Assembly (NCBI RefSeq): GCF_901709675.1 | Contig: NC_051091.1 | Coordinates: forward strand, 13,426,967-13,490,966 | DNA length: 64,000 nucleotides | Source of the DNA: Syngnathus acus | Lineage: Eukaryota > Chordata > Actinopteri > Syngnathiformes > Syngnathidae | Direction: 5' to 3' | Part shown: piece by piece, positions 1 through 12,238 of the stretch | Layout of the letters: each line of letters starts with the position of its first letter | Numbering within the stretch: position 1 is the stretch's first letter | Position numbers and translations under genes: made by a program | The notes under the pieces: generated by a model | What the model was told of the DNA's origin: nothing | The model's input: only the letters and a program-made list of their open reading frames with translations | Databases searched by the model: none

Positions 1-3000
1 AAAGAGGCACAGACTGAACTTAGAATTACTGTTTAACAGCCGTCTAACAGGTGGAGTAGGAGCATGCGAGGGCTAAACGTTACAACACAAATATATAGGT
101 GATTTGGGTGTCTAAAGAAAGCTAGACCGGTCAACACTAATTTATGAGAGCACGAGAGGTATCAAGTGAGGGCCAAAGCGGCAGCTGGAATTAAAGGAAT
201 TCTCTGGATTTAGACATAGGTCTGAATTGTATGCACGGAGAGCCTGCTCGTAAATTGCGTTGGCCCGACAAGGGTGACCAGCGCCAACTGTGACAAGACT
301 CAAGTCCAAAATAGAGGAAGAGATGCCAACGAGGAGATATTGGATTTGGTAGTTATCTGTTGGTTCTCTTAATACCCTTGTAAAAGTATGCGCGGGTACA
401 AATAAATTAGCGATAGGAGCAATTTAGAAGTCCAAAAGTAAGAAATTCAAATGAAAATCACATTCTAGATTCGAATAATGGAGCCTAACAGGAGCATGGG
501 AAAAGTGAACAGCTGAGAAATGGCCTTCGATGTAGTGGCGGAGAATTAAAAATTCAAGATAGTCCAGTAATATCGGTAAGTGAGCATAACACCAATAATA
601 CTGAGGTCAAAACAGAGATGATGCTATGTTTGGAATATGACTTAAATATAAATAATGTACATTCTGTCCGCAAAATTTGGAAACTTTGTCTGAAATTGAA
701 GGCTCAAACCAGGAAAGGTGGAAAGGTGATGGAGAGGATTGCATAAAATCAAAGGCAGGAAAACAAACGATAGAATGTAGCCTGAAAATAGGATGAGCTT
801 CTGGAAATTACAGTATACGTGAGAGAAATCACAGTTAAGACTTGCAATTTTAAGTTTGGGGTAATCTGCCACTTTAAAATGGTTCAAATAAGGTCCATCA
901 CAATTCAGTCGAGAGCTCATGAAGGAAAGGCGCCGTTTTTCTCAAATATATTAAATTGTTGTTAATACTAGAATTTGAAGTTTGATTAACAAAAGGTACT
1001 AGGAAATTAATGGCTAATTGGAAGACGATATTTTAAGTTTGGTTTCCCAGTCTGTCTTTTCCAGTATCCATCAGTGACCCTGAAACTCGATCCCGAGACT
1101 CCAACGACAGCTGAGAACAACAAGAAAACGGTGCTTGGCTCTGAGGCACCTTTGACCTTTTGCAAGAGCAAAGAAGGACTATATTTGTGCTTGGGGGGAG
1201 CACACCGCTCCGGAGGAGAACGACATCCTCGGAGGCGAGTACAAAAAGTGGAGGAACTTACAAGATGAGAATGGACTCAGTTGGACTCAGTTGAAAATGG
1301 ACTCATCCAGAGTGAGGAATGAGTTGGCTCTGAGGCTACAACTAAAGACAACAACTTGACAATGAGGTGCGGCGAAAGACACATGAGACCTGAAATGTGC
1401 AACAAGCAAACCGGACTCCTTGCTGAGGCGTTATCAAACTTAGTGGAGCTTGGGTCAAAGTGGATGGAAGCTTGCTTGGGCACTGAGCTTGACACAACTG
1501 AGGAGTCTTGATAAAAGATGAATAAATAAATAAGGAGCAAAATGTGTAGTGTTACAGTGAAAGAAAAAAGCATCACAATCAGAGGATAAATTTGGATAAA
1601 ACAGATAGGCTAAACTGTACGAAATAAGAGTAGGATCACATTTAGCCCATCCAGCTTAACAATTAGACATTTAGTCATTGACAATTTGGAGATGAAAATA
1701 GGACATTAGGACCCAATAGGATGCAGTCAAGAGGTGGCTAGATTGTTCAATGGACCTAATTAATAAAATTAGAAGTTAATTACACCTCACTGGGAATTCT
1801 GGTGTCAGAAAGTCCGATAAGTTCAAGGAATAACAGTCATGGAAACTTTTGACAGTTAAGAATACTGCTGCATAAGAGTCACACAAAATGACAGTTAACG
1901 AGATGACAAATGTGATAGGACTCGAATTAACAAATGCGTTGACATGGCAAAGTGAAAACAACATAGTGGAGTAGACTGTCAGAGGGAGCCTTTTGAGTAT
2001 CTTTACCCAGCTGTTCGATCAGAATGAGTGATTAGGATACATTTATTTAAGGACCATCTGAGGCTGCTTCTTTCCCCATGCTCACCCATGAACAGGCTTA
2101 GCAGTAGAAATAACTGAATTTTTAGGCATTTAATTGACAGTTTTACGGTAAAGGTGAGGTACGATTGTATGAAATATTTAATTGAGAAGAACATCCAGAA
2201 ATGAAGGGTTACCGTCAGTATTCACTGATTACCTGCTCACTTACATATACTAAATTTGTTTGGTGTGGAATGAGAGCAGAGCGATGAAGGCGAATGAATT
2301 GGCACTTGTGTGGTTAGGAATGTGTATGTGTGTCGGGGGCAGTGTGAAAGGCCAAAGTATTTTGGAGTTGGTATGAAAGGGTCACAGTTGAGGGTAAGAT
2401 TCCTCTCACATGAGACTGGAACACCCAAGATTGATGAGTGATGAGTTATAACCTTAACTAACAGCTGATGGTTAATCAAAGGCACCATGAACAACAAAAT
2501 AGTTCATGGAGAAGGCCCATTTCAGCAACACGGATGGACAAAACAGGACTAATATCAAACACTAGGACGATGGACGATATGACATGACAATCCTGGACTC
2601 ACCCGACGGGATGACTGACTATGTGGATGACAACCAAACATTTGAAACTTAAGCTTGCTTGTGGCAAGTGCGAGCTTTGCTTTGTTTCTGTGCGTCACTT
2701 GACTTATTGCAGCATCAACCGCCAGCCAAGGAGCAGATAGCTGGTTGTTTTATAACTTGTTTTAACTTTGCAGGTTGTCGATTGCAGTCTTGGAGAGTTT
2801 ATGTTGAATTCACGTGAAAATGTTAACACTAACCCTTTTTAGTTTTATGATGATTGATGATTTTCAGGAAGGAATCCCCGGGCGCCATGATTCATTGTGT
2901 GTCTATTTTTTATTTTGATACTCGATGCCTGTGTAGTTTTTGTGAGCACAAGTGTCCGCTGTCAGCAGGGCTGTATGCTCACTGGCAGGGGTGCGGTGAT

Positions 3001-5462
3001 TTTTGTTTGGGTTGCCGAGTGTGGGGTGGACAGTCAGGTTTCAGGAACTTGGGGATGACGGTTCTGGATGAGTGAAAGGTTCGACAAACTGGCTGCAGGG
3101 CATATGATGATGTGGTAGGACATTTTGCCGGTTCCTTTTTGAATGCCTAATGACTCATTGGGTGAATGTGTCAGGGGGGGGGGGTTACATTTGAATGAGT
3201 AAGTAGATATAAAAGCTATTTGTGACATTCAATGTTTTTTCGGATTCAATTATTTTTGAGGCTTTAACAGGACATGCCAGAATTCAACAGGCAGTGATGG
3301 AAGGAGCAGAAGAAGCATCTCGAAAGGAAAGGAGTTAATGGGAGACAACAATCTGGAATGGATGCAAAGCGTGGTAACGATCTAGCGACAGTAACGGTTA
3401 AAGTGTTTCAACGGAAAAGCACGAATGATGACAAATCATACAGCTAATAGGGATTAGACTGCAGTGCAATAGACAACAAATGTTTGGAAGGTAATTAAAT
3501 AAAATAGGAAACTGGACCAGAAACAAGGAATAGGGAGAAGTGACATATACACATATTTACATAAACATATGAATGCATTAAAGCTGCTATTGAAGGGAAA
3601 GTATTTAAGAACACATTTTAAGAGGGTTAATTTGCATAACAAATATTGAAAAGAGTTGAATAGTTAAATCATTTTGGGAAAATTACAGGTCCACTGCTTC
3701 AAAAGGGTGACTGATTTGAACAGTGAGGTGATTTGAAGGGGAGACAAAGATAGTGTACATAAACAAATTGGGTGAACAAAACTGACGGGACTGATACCCA
3801 TTTGAGAATACTGAGAAACATTTGAATGAAAGAGGAAATTTGGAGTGAAAAATTAATATTTGGACTGGGAAAGAGCGATTGCAAAGACGAGATTGACAGG
3901 ACTTCAGACAGTGACTAACTTGAACAGGTAGAAGTTACTCTGCTACAGGAGGGATCTTGCGAGACTGACAGCACGACGAGAAATAAGGGGGATTATTCAT
4001 AACTCATGGGGGGAGTGTTTGTTTGTTTGTTTGTTTGTTTGTTTGTTTGTTTGTTTGTTTGTTTGTTTGTTTCAGGGATCACGTGGGCCTCTGGATCATA
4101 AGGAGTAGATGCCGGGAACGCTCGGAGGTTCTACTGAGCACTTGGATGAGACGACGACCACCAATCGTCCCCGTGCCCCAATCAACCCCAAAAGAGAAGA
4201 TTTTGTTTGCTGACGACTGGTTATGGAGATGTCGTTTACTAGGGGTGACCGAAGGGGGCCGGGAGGACTTCCGGCCTACGCTGGGCATTGCTGCTTTTTT
4301 CATTGCAACTCAAGGTTTTGTGCTGTTGTCATCGTTAAATACTGGCAGTGGCTCTCAATTATTGCAGAACCCGTGGACGCTGACCGGGGCCTGGAAAGAG
4401 ACTCTGAGGACGGTGAAGTGTGTGGTAGATTGGATCGAGCACTCGGTGCTCGACTGTGTGGGTCTGTCTGTATTGGGTGTCTGTGTTGAGTCGTGACGGA
4501 GCACCCAGTAAAGATCGGCTCGTACTGCATCCTTGCCTCCGTGTGTTATTGTTAGAGCAATCAATAAGCAACCCACTATAAGTGACAACACTACAACAGT
4601 GTATCAGAGCATAAAGCCACAACAAAGTGGACATAAAGATTTTGGATGGACGGCGGGCCCTGGGCAGTGATCCTGGCGCAAATTCACTACTGAGCATTCA
4701 GTGGACTGGACTTTGCATCGACAGGCTCTTACATATGCAAGGGGGGCAACACTGAGGGCGCTTCAACGTTGCAGTATGCTGTGATATTGCGTCAATATTA
4801 TATCCTTCATTACTTTATCTGATGACTACATGCTGCATTACTTTATCTCATTCGTTTACCTTGTCATATATTAACATTATGACAATGCACTTTGACTGTT
4901 TAGCGGTCGGTGAACTTGTCCTTTCTTTTCCTTACTGTTTTGTGAGCTCATACTGTTTTGTGGATTGTGATATGTGCCAGGACTCCTTGTACCTGGCTGA
5001 CGCCAGGTGGAGGGAATCACTGAGGATGTTAGAAAGGGCCTCCCTCTTTTTCCATGTCATTAGACTGGCAGGGTTTTTTCTCGAGGGAGGGCCGGCAGCA
5101 TTTTGGGGTTTCTAACGGGCCACGCCAAATTCATTACTTCACAAATTATCGACGGTATTGAGGTATTACCTAAGGGGGGTGGTTATCGTCATTTGGATAA
5201 TGTGGACTTCAATTTTCTTTATTTGTGGTTCCTGACAGGCCTCAGATTGCTGTCAGGGAGCAATTGGATACCTAAATAGTTTGAGCTTTCCCAGTTGAAA
5301 TAACCTTAAGTAGCATGCCTTGAGCGTGACTTAGGCTGAGAATTTCTAGGCCAAATTGTAGACGTGACCGTAAGATTTGGTTGGGTGAAGATTTTTGGAT
5401 GTTTACCGATGTCATCTCGTTAGACCGTTTTCGGGACAATTATAAAGTCCCGAAGGGGGGAT
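1..5462 (+). mobile_element. Interior of a non-coding LTR element, copy 1 (5' part outside window)
   Basis: Positions from about 1765 to 5462 match, inverted, 37243-40733, so this is a repeated element and not a gene. A purine tract (GAAGGGGGGAT) sits just before the LTR-like segment at 5463, as a polypurine tract does in LTR retrotransposons. The plus strand is rich in A and G, and no open frame longer than 157 codons exists. I see no gag, protease, reverse transcriptase, integrase or envelope motif. That suggests a non-autonomous, LARD-like element, or an autonomous one decayed beyond recognition. A (GTTT)n tract lies at 4017-4073. Positions 1-1765 have no partner in the window but have the same base composition and are probably the same element. 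Confidence 0.6.
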
Positions 5463-5953
5463 TGTAGTGTAATTTGGAGTCTATGAGTCTCTGTATGTCA
5501 CCTTAAATGGTGACCTAGCTGCAGTGAGGAGACCATAAGCTATTTTTGCTGGCCAGAGATGCTTCAGTTTCAGCAAGGTATAGCAACTTAGAATATGGAA
5601 TGTCGCAGCTGTTGTTATGCAGGGGAAAGAGTCTTCTACATGTCCTTTTTAGGACATTTGAGAGCAACGAGTAGACTAAAATACGAACGGCAGCTGTTAC
5701 TCCAAGCCATGACATCAACGGTTTGGGCAGGTATAATATAGGCTTGTCTGGGAGGAACGGACTGGCTTTTGGGGCGCGAACATCTTTTTCTTTGGGGCCA
5801 CTCAAACTTTTGGAGAGACATCACTCTGACATCGGTTGAATAAAATATTTTCCCAATCAGCCGTGTGTCACTGGAGTGCTTCCTTCCCCGGGCCAGCCAT
5901 CGTCCACCGAGTGTTTTTGGAGACCAGCGAAGCAACAAAGACCATTCACCACA
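5463..5953 (+). repeat. 3' LTR of LTR element copy 1
   Basis: The segment starts TGTAGTG directly after the purine tract and ends CACCACA, so it has TG...CA borders. It contains an AATAAA near 5839. It is about 490 bp and matches the inverted LTR at 36740-37242 and, less closely, the solo LTR at 53497-53920. No target duplication can be checked because the other end is outside the window. Confidence 0.65.
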
Positions 5954-6086
5954 CAATTATCCGCGATAAACGAGGGATTACTGTATATAATCAATACGCG
6001 CTTAAAGTGCAGACTGTCAGCTGTAATTTGAGAGTAGTATTCACATCCAAATTGGAGCAAGGGTTCATGAAATACAACTCTTAAAT

Positions 6087-6312
6087 ACCGGCAGGAGACC
6101 CTGTGGACAACCCAGGACGCGCTGGAGAGACTATGTCTCAGCTGGCCTGGGAACATCTTGGGATCCCCCGGGATGAGCTGAACGAAGTGGCTGGGGAGAG
6201 GGAAGTCTAGGAGTCCCTCCTAAAGCTGCTGCCCCCGCGACCCGACGATGGATGGATGGATGGATGGATGGATGGATGGATGGATGGATGGATGGATGGA
6301 TGGATGGATGGA
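6087..6312 (+). mobile_element. 3' fragment of an I/Nimb-like LINE with (ATGG)n tail
   Basis: About 155 bp match the 3' coding end of the LINE at 16863-18110: the region coding for a WRDYVSQLAWE..GIPRDEL type C-terminus, here with stops and a deletion. It is followed by more than 60 bp of GATG repeats, the usual tail of this family. It is a dead 5'-truncated copy. Confidence 0.75.
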
Positions 6313-7849
6313 ATTCAGAAATTCAAAATAAACCTTCTAAATTGAGGAATTAAGGCACGAAAGTTGCCCACATGCCAGCAGAGTGTCCACACAATTGCAG
6401 TACGTACACTTGTACCTTTTTATTAAAAAATGTTATTATAATAATAAGTTCTAAAAACATATTTACAGTATTGTACCTTGTTATGAATTTTTTTATCATA
6501 ATAAGAGTTTTAAAAACATTTACATATGTACACTTGTACCTTGGTATAAAATGTTATAATAATAAAAGAGTTCTAAAAACATATTTACGGTATGTATACT
6601 TTAGCTACATATACTACATATGTCTCACACACACACACACGCACACACGCACACACACGCACACACGCGCACACACACACACGCACACACACACGCGCGT
6701 ATCATATTACTCATATATCATCATCATATTACTTATATTATTTATACATTATTTTCTTCATTTACACTACGTATTAATATAGTATTTACATGTTTGAAAC
6801 TATTATTTAATGTTCTAATGATAACATATGCACTTATATGGTTTAATATACACTTATTGATACACAAACAATGTTTGTATGTTAAAAAAAGGGTGACAGG
6901 ACTTCACGGATTTTCACATATCGCGGGTGGTCTTGGAACCAATTATCCGCGATAAACGAAGAATTACTGTATAACTACTGCAATTTCACATTAGATTCCT
7001 GGTTTGAAATTTACTTTGATTATTATTGTTTTAATAAACTTTTATTTTAAAAATTGTCTGGTAGTTGAGTGTCTTATTCCTTGTTTTTATTTTTGCGCAT
7101 AAAAACATAAAAATCAGACATTTGTATGACAATATGTAAATGTTTTTTACGTTGTGTTGTGTTGGTGTTCCCTAAAGGGAAATGTACTTTCGGCAGTTTG
7201 CAAACATATTTGATTAAGGCTGCGTTAGACAAATATAATCATATCAATATAATTTCTAGTGTGCTCGTGTGGTGATTAGTAAGTGGAAAGGAATGTGCAG
7301 GCTACAATGAATTTGTTCTCTACAAAGTATTGTGGAACAGGATGTCCAGACAGGGAGGATATCTCAAGGCCGGTGAGGAACAACTCGTCTTTGTGGTCCA
7401 GACACCTGTGCTGAGCAGTGGAAAAACCCAAACGAGGAGGAGACGACCATCGACCATCGACCAATCACCACACAATATTTTGCATGCTTGAATATTCATA
7501 TTGTGTTTCTTTAAAACTGGGCAACCCGGAAGAATGTGTTGTCTTTTGATGGTCACAGAAGGCACACTAGTTTTTGTGTTAAGGACCCGAGACCCAGGCG
7601 CCTGTATTAGCTTGCTTTGTCAGGATTAAACAATTGGTAAATTCGGCCTAATTGATCTCCTGGTCTTCTCTTTGACAGAACGAACTCGCAAAATTGTTAG
7701 GTGTACCAGTGTGTGGATTAGGACATAACAATTTTTGAGTGGAGTGTTGATCGTAATTTGGAGTCAGATCAATAACTAAAATCCGTAGCCTAACAATTCC
7801 CCAAAATAACAAATGTAGGCATATTGTGTAACGTGGTCACCTAATGGCC
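6313..7849. other. Intergenic, AT-rich, no gene recognised
   Basis: This stretch holds short AT-rich direct repeats built around a TGTACCTTG...ATAATAATAA motif (6405-6590) and a (CA)n tract at 6628-6700. A short CCGCGATAAACGA repeat end at 6946 recurs at 5963 and 51211. The rest, 7000-7849, shows no coding sequence and no recognisable element. A (CATC)n run follows at 7864-7900. Confidence 0.5.
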
Positions 7850-8260
7850 CAATGTCTTTGTTTCATCCATCCATCCATCCATCCATCCATCCATCCATCA
7901 GTGCCGGCTCTACGCAGGGGCAAGAGGGGGCAACGCCCCCTCAAACAGATGTCCTGCCCCCTCGAATCAAACTTTTAGAAGTGAAAAATCCGCTGATAGA
8001 AACACACGTTAATCAGCCCCCTCTCTTCTCTCATGTCGGTGCAGTGTGTGTCCTCACACAGCCTGCTGTCAGGACTCCGCGCCCCTCCGTAAACATCCAA
8101 TCACTGTGAGTATGCAAATGAGGCAAGACGCAGCCAGAGAGTGTCAAGTTACAGTCAGCGTGGTAGGAGTTGGAAGAAGCAGTAAAAACTCCACCAAACT
8201 CGTCGTAATGACCCGTGATATAACTAATGATTAACGACAACTCAAATAATAGTTAATATA

Positions 8261-9086
8261 AGTCAAAGTCCGCTTTATTGTCAATTTCTTCACATGCCAA
8301 GACACAAAGAAATCGAAATTATGTTCCCACTATCCCACGGTGACAAGACATAGTACACAATATACATACAAGCAGACAACACAAAAAAAATAAAAACAAG
8401 AAGGCACAAACAATGAATAAATAAGAGGGATGAATAAATAATAAATAAATAAATAACACAATAAACAAGAGGAGCAAAAATGGAGCAAGCGTGCATACAG
8501 CAGACAGTCAGAATATAGCGCAAAAGTACAGGACGCTACGCAGAAGGGGGGAGAGAGTTCAGGATCCTAACAGCCTGGAGAATGAAGCTGTTGGAGAGTC
8601 TGGTGGTGCGGGAGCGCAGGCTCCTGTACCTCTTCCCAGAGGGCAGAAGATCGAACAAAGAGTGAGCGGGGTGACTCACATCACTCACAATCGTGGTCGC
8701 CTTGCGGGTGAGATGGGAGGTGTAAATGTCCTTCAAGGAGGGGAGTGAAGCACCAATAACCTTACCAGCCGTGTTCACTATGCGCTGCAGGGCCTTCATG
8801 TTGTATTCAGCCCAGCTACCACCCCAAACAGTGATACAACTGGAGAGGACGCTCTCAATGGTGCCACGGTAAAATGTAGTCATGACGGCCGGAGGAGCAC
8901 TTGCTCGCCTGAGTTTCCGCAGGAAGTACAGGCGGCGCTGGGCCTTCTTCGCCAGTGATGCGGTGTTGGTGGACCAGGAGAGATCCTCACTGATGTGCAC
9001 CCCCAGGAACCTGGTGCTGCTCACCCTCTCCACGACAGCACCATCGATGGTCAGCGGCAGGTGCTGGGTGTGACCCTTCCGGAAGT
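8261..9086 (-). pseudogene. L2-type LINE fragment (3' end of reverse transcriptase ORF and 3' UTR)
   Basis: The minus strand codes for the C-terminal 165 residues of the same protein as the L2 at 35125-36713 ([52 protein letters not shown]). The 3' UTR ends in the family tail, reading GACTTTGACTT on the minus strand. The copy is 5' truncated, as usual for LINEs. It is absent from the paralogous site near 19135, where the flanking ATAA occurs once, so it inserted into the older element and duplicated about 4 bp. Confidence 0.88.
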
Positions 9087-9274
9087 CATAACATTCATAT
9101 TACCGTATTTTCCGCACTATTAGGCGCACCGGATTATAAGGCGCACCTTCAATGAACGGCCCATTTTAAAACTTTGTCCATATATAAGGCGCACCGGATT
9201 ATAAGGCGCATAAAATAGAAGCTATACTGCAACAAACTGAGGTTGACTAGGGTTGCGGTATGCATCCACTAGCC

Positions 9275-9899
9275 CAGCGGTGGCCAACCCGCGGCTCGCG
9301 AGCCGCATGCGGCTCTTTGGCTGGTTTCATGCGGCTCTTCAGGAGATTTCACATGACAAGCGTCAAAATGCTTGGCTGGCGCTGCCATTTATCCCCCCTA
9401 GGTGGCGCGCTGACCAGTTGAATCGGTTTGAGTTGAAAAGAAGAAGAAGAATGACGTACTCTAAATGATGACAAATGCGCGCGATCATTTGAGTTGTAAA
9501 TAATTTGTTTCAAGTTCGCTCCCAAAATGGCAGGGAAAAAAGCACAGCCAAACGAAAATATGAAGAACACAGGACGTTTTTAACAGAGTGGGAGAGTTTA
9601 TATTTTTTTGTTGAACGTAATGGCAAACCATTCTGCCTTATATGTCAGGCATCATTAGCGCATTTCAAAGCTTCAAATCTTCAGCGTCACTTCAGCTCAG
9701 TCCATCCTAATATCGACCAGGAATTTCCAAAAGGGACTGAACTTCGCAAGCACAGTTTGGTCACTTTGAAAAGTCAGGCAGAAAAGCAGATGCAGTTTTT
9801 CCAAAAATTTACAATTTTTGGGGGGGGGGATGATGTGGCTCTTTGCGATGACACAGTAAAAAATGTGGCTCTTAGTCTCTGACTGGTTGGCCACCCCTG
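9275..9899 (+). mobile_element. Non-autonomous hAT with BED-finger remnant
   Basis: Inverted ends CAGCGGTGGCCAACC and GGTTGGCCACCCCTG are flanked by an exact 8-bp duplication CACTAGCC (9267-9274 and 9900-9907). The plus strand at 9505-9882 codes for the N-terminal part of a hAT transposase (NGKPFCLICQASLAHFKASN...RHFSSVHP), a BED-type zinc finger with C..C and H...H ligands, followed by a deletion. It is related to the hAT at 46472-47865. Confidence 0.9.
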
Positions 9900-9930
9900 C
9901 ACTAGCCAATAACCAACGAGCACTCTGTAA

Positions 9931-10560
9931 ACAATCGCGTTTCTCAAACGATCTCCTATAAAATGATCGGAACTGACTAAAGTTCGATCTAACGCATTGG
10001 TACTACTTACCTATGTTTCCCTTCCATATCGATCCGTAGATTTACTCGAAACATTAACAGAGCAGCCTATTTTGACATGAAATAGCCTGGTACGTATAGC
10101 AGCTATCGTTATAGCATTAGCCATCCGCAAAGTCCCATGAGCCTCAGCAAAGTGTAAACAATCGCGTTTCTCAAACGATCTCCTATAAAATGATCGGAAC
10201 TGACTAAAGTTCGATCTAACGCATTGGTACTACTTACCTATGTTTCCCTTCCATATCGATCCGTAGATTTACTCAAAACATTAACAGAGCAGCCTATTTT
10301 GACATGAAATAGCCTGGTACGTATAGCAGCTATCGTTATAGCATTAGCCATCCGCAAAGTCCCATGAGCCTCAGCAAAGTGTAAACAATCGCGTTTCTCA
10401 AACGATCTCCTATAAAATGATCGGAACGGACTAAAGTTCGATCTAACGCATTGGTACTACTTACCTATGTTTCCCTTCCATATCAATCCGTAAATTTACT
10501 CGAAACATTAACGGAGCAGCCTATTTTGAAATGAAATAGCCTCGCGGGTACAACAGCTAT
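9931..10560. repeat. Three tandem 227-bp units
   Basis: ACAATCGCGTTTCTCAAACG recurs at 9931, 10158 and 10385, an exact 227-bp period, with very few differences between units. The third unit is diverged or cut at about 10540. The array lies inside the TA-flanked element. Confidence 0.9.
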
Positions 10561-11255
10561 TCGGCGATGCCCCCTGACTACAGTTGCCGTAATGTTGGGA
10601 AGCGATGCGACCTTGTAATTTACTAGTCGTACTAAAACGTACTGAAACATTTTGGCAGAGCACTGTGTACAACCAGTATGGATCAACAAATTCATCAATT
10701 GATCCATATATAAGGCGCACTGGACTATAAGGCGCACTGTCGGCTTTTGAGAAAATTTTAGGTTTTTAGGTGCGCCTTATAGTCCGGAAAATACGGTATA
10801 TGTTCTCCCCCCCCTGAGAGATTGCCACTTTATTGTGGTCAGGGGGTTTGCGTGCCTCAGTGACCCTAAGAGCAATACCAGCAGAAGCTTTAATCTTTAG
10901 GTGGGACACCCAAGCTGGACAGGTCTTAGTGTAGAGGCCTGACAGAGTGCAATCCACTTCTCCAGGTTGAGATCTGGACACACAGCTAACAACTGCCGTG
11001 AAGAAAACACTAACAGTGTTAAAAATGTGTAAAAAAAAAAAAAAAAAAAAAGGAACATGCCCCCTTCACATTTCTGACTGCCCCCTCTTATGTGCATTCC
11101 TAGAACCGGCCCTGGTATGTAGGATTAGAATTAACAAATTCAAAAGTTGTTTTGGGAAACTGAGGAAGCATTCAGTGAAAAGGTTTTGGGATGATGAGAG
11201 CAAGGGGGGTGTTGAGTTATTTGTGCTCTCATTATATTATTATCATATATGTACT

Positions 11256-11545
11256 GCTTTGTCCCCACGGGGGTCGCGGGCGTGCTGGAGCCTATCCCAG
11301 CCGTCATCGGCAGTAGGCGGGGCACACGGAGACGAACAACCATTTGCAGTTTTTGCACTCGCACTCACACCTAGGGATAATTTGGAGCGCTCAATTGGCC
11401 TACAAAGCTTATTTTTGGGATGTGGGGGCAAACCGGAGTGCCCGGAGAACATGCAAGCTCCACACTGGGAGGGTCGGAGGTGGAATCGAACCCGCACCCT
11501 CCTAGCTGTGAGGCGGACGTGCTAACCAGTGCGACATGACATGTC
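11256..11545 (-). repeat. tRNA-like SINE, fragment
   Basis: On the minus strand this reads a tRNA-like head (GCACTGGTTAGCACGTCCGC, then a GGTTCGATTCC-type box), a body with CTCCCAGTGTGGAGCTTGCA, and a tail ending near CCCACGGGG. Similar copies lie at 18276-18405, 23757-24140 and 54620-54962. It is a common teleost interspersed repeat; the family name is not given. Confidence 0.6.
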
Positions 11546-12238
11546 GTTGTATTATTTGTTCTGTGTCTTATGCCGTATTTTGTGTTTACTGCAGTGACGT
11601 GACGTTTTCTCTTTTAGGTACTGTGGACACTTTACGTTGGATTTTACCTTGTTTGCGGCAACGGAAAGTAGGAAGTGTATATAAGGAAGCGCGCCAAAAA
11701 GCTCAGGTGGAATGAGAGTGTGTGAGAAACAATAAAGAAGGAAATACCAAACGCCACCATCGTGTCGTATAGTGTCGCAAGGGAAATGGACTACGAAGCT
11801 GCAAACTCAACAAGTTCACTTAAAAGAAATGGAATGGTACATCACTAAGATCCACAGACAGAGCGCGTCTACGTCATGACGTACAGGGGTCAGCGTAATG
11901 ACGCCATCACGTACAAGCGGAGCGGAAGTGAGCACACGAGACCACAGAAAACACGCGCACGTTGTACGAAAATTTGAGAGACCAATTTTGTCCCGCAGGT
12001 ACTTCTCTTGTTACAGTTTTATGACACGACGCGGCTGCCAGGAACCTGCGCGCCCGCTTTAGTTAATGCGTGACGTCCCTGCGTTCAGCTAATCCATTCG
12101 TGAGCTAGGTTGCTAGTTGGCGTGCTAACATCGGCTTCCGCTAAATTGTTGGATTGTGTTCGTGTGTCAGACAGGCTCTTTGCGACGTCCGCTATATAGT
12201 CGCTTTGTGTGTGTGTCAGTCAAGCTCTTTGCAACGCA
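11546..12238 (+). promoter_or_regulatory. Upstream region of eif6
   Basis: This stretch between a SINE-like repeat and the eif6 start has no coding region that I recognise. The last 400 bp are CpG-rich and hold TGACG and CGTCA half-sites (around 11866-11905), which suits a TATA-less housekeeping promoter and 5' UTR. The part at about 11590-11810, with a TATATAAGG-like box near 11678 and an AATAAA near 11732, could instead be an old LTR piece. The transcription start cannot be fixed by eye. Confidence 0.4.

Larger units (their letters stand above)
9103..10796. mobile_element. TA-flanked element with CCGTATTTTCC ends, copy 1
   Basis: The ends are inverted (CCGTATTTTCCG and CGGAAAATACGG), followed inward by repeated GGCGCACC motifs. 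It sits between duplicated TA dinucleotides (9101-9102, 10797-10798). The empty site is preserved at about 19133-19143. Inside are a hAT insertion (9275-9899) and three tandem copies of a 227-bp unit. It has no transposase, so it must be non-autonomous. The 2-bp TA duplication suits a Tc1/mariner-like enzyme, but this is not proven. Confidence 0.75.
7902..11116. mobile_element. CAGTGCCGGC element, copy 1, enlarged by three nested insertions
   Basis: The outer element has imperfect inverted ends (CAGTGCCGGCTCTA and TAGAACCGGCCCTG). It is about 770 bp once insertions are removed and matches the copy at 18784-19744. Aligning the two shows an L2 fragment at 8261-9086 and a TA-flanked element at 9103-10796, which itself contains a hAT at 9275-9899. 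The ends look hAT-like, but no 8-bp target duplication is visible here. There is no open frame of its own. Confidence 0.7.

Noticed and set aside
4023-4496. 157-codon frame beginning with a Phe/Val/Cys/Leu repeat
   Set aside because: The start is a translated (GTTT)n tract. The same region occurs in the inverted LTR copy (38071-38487) with a different frame end, so it is not a conserved protein.
6372-6955. Frames rich in His-Thr
   Set aside because: Translation of the (CA)n tract.
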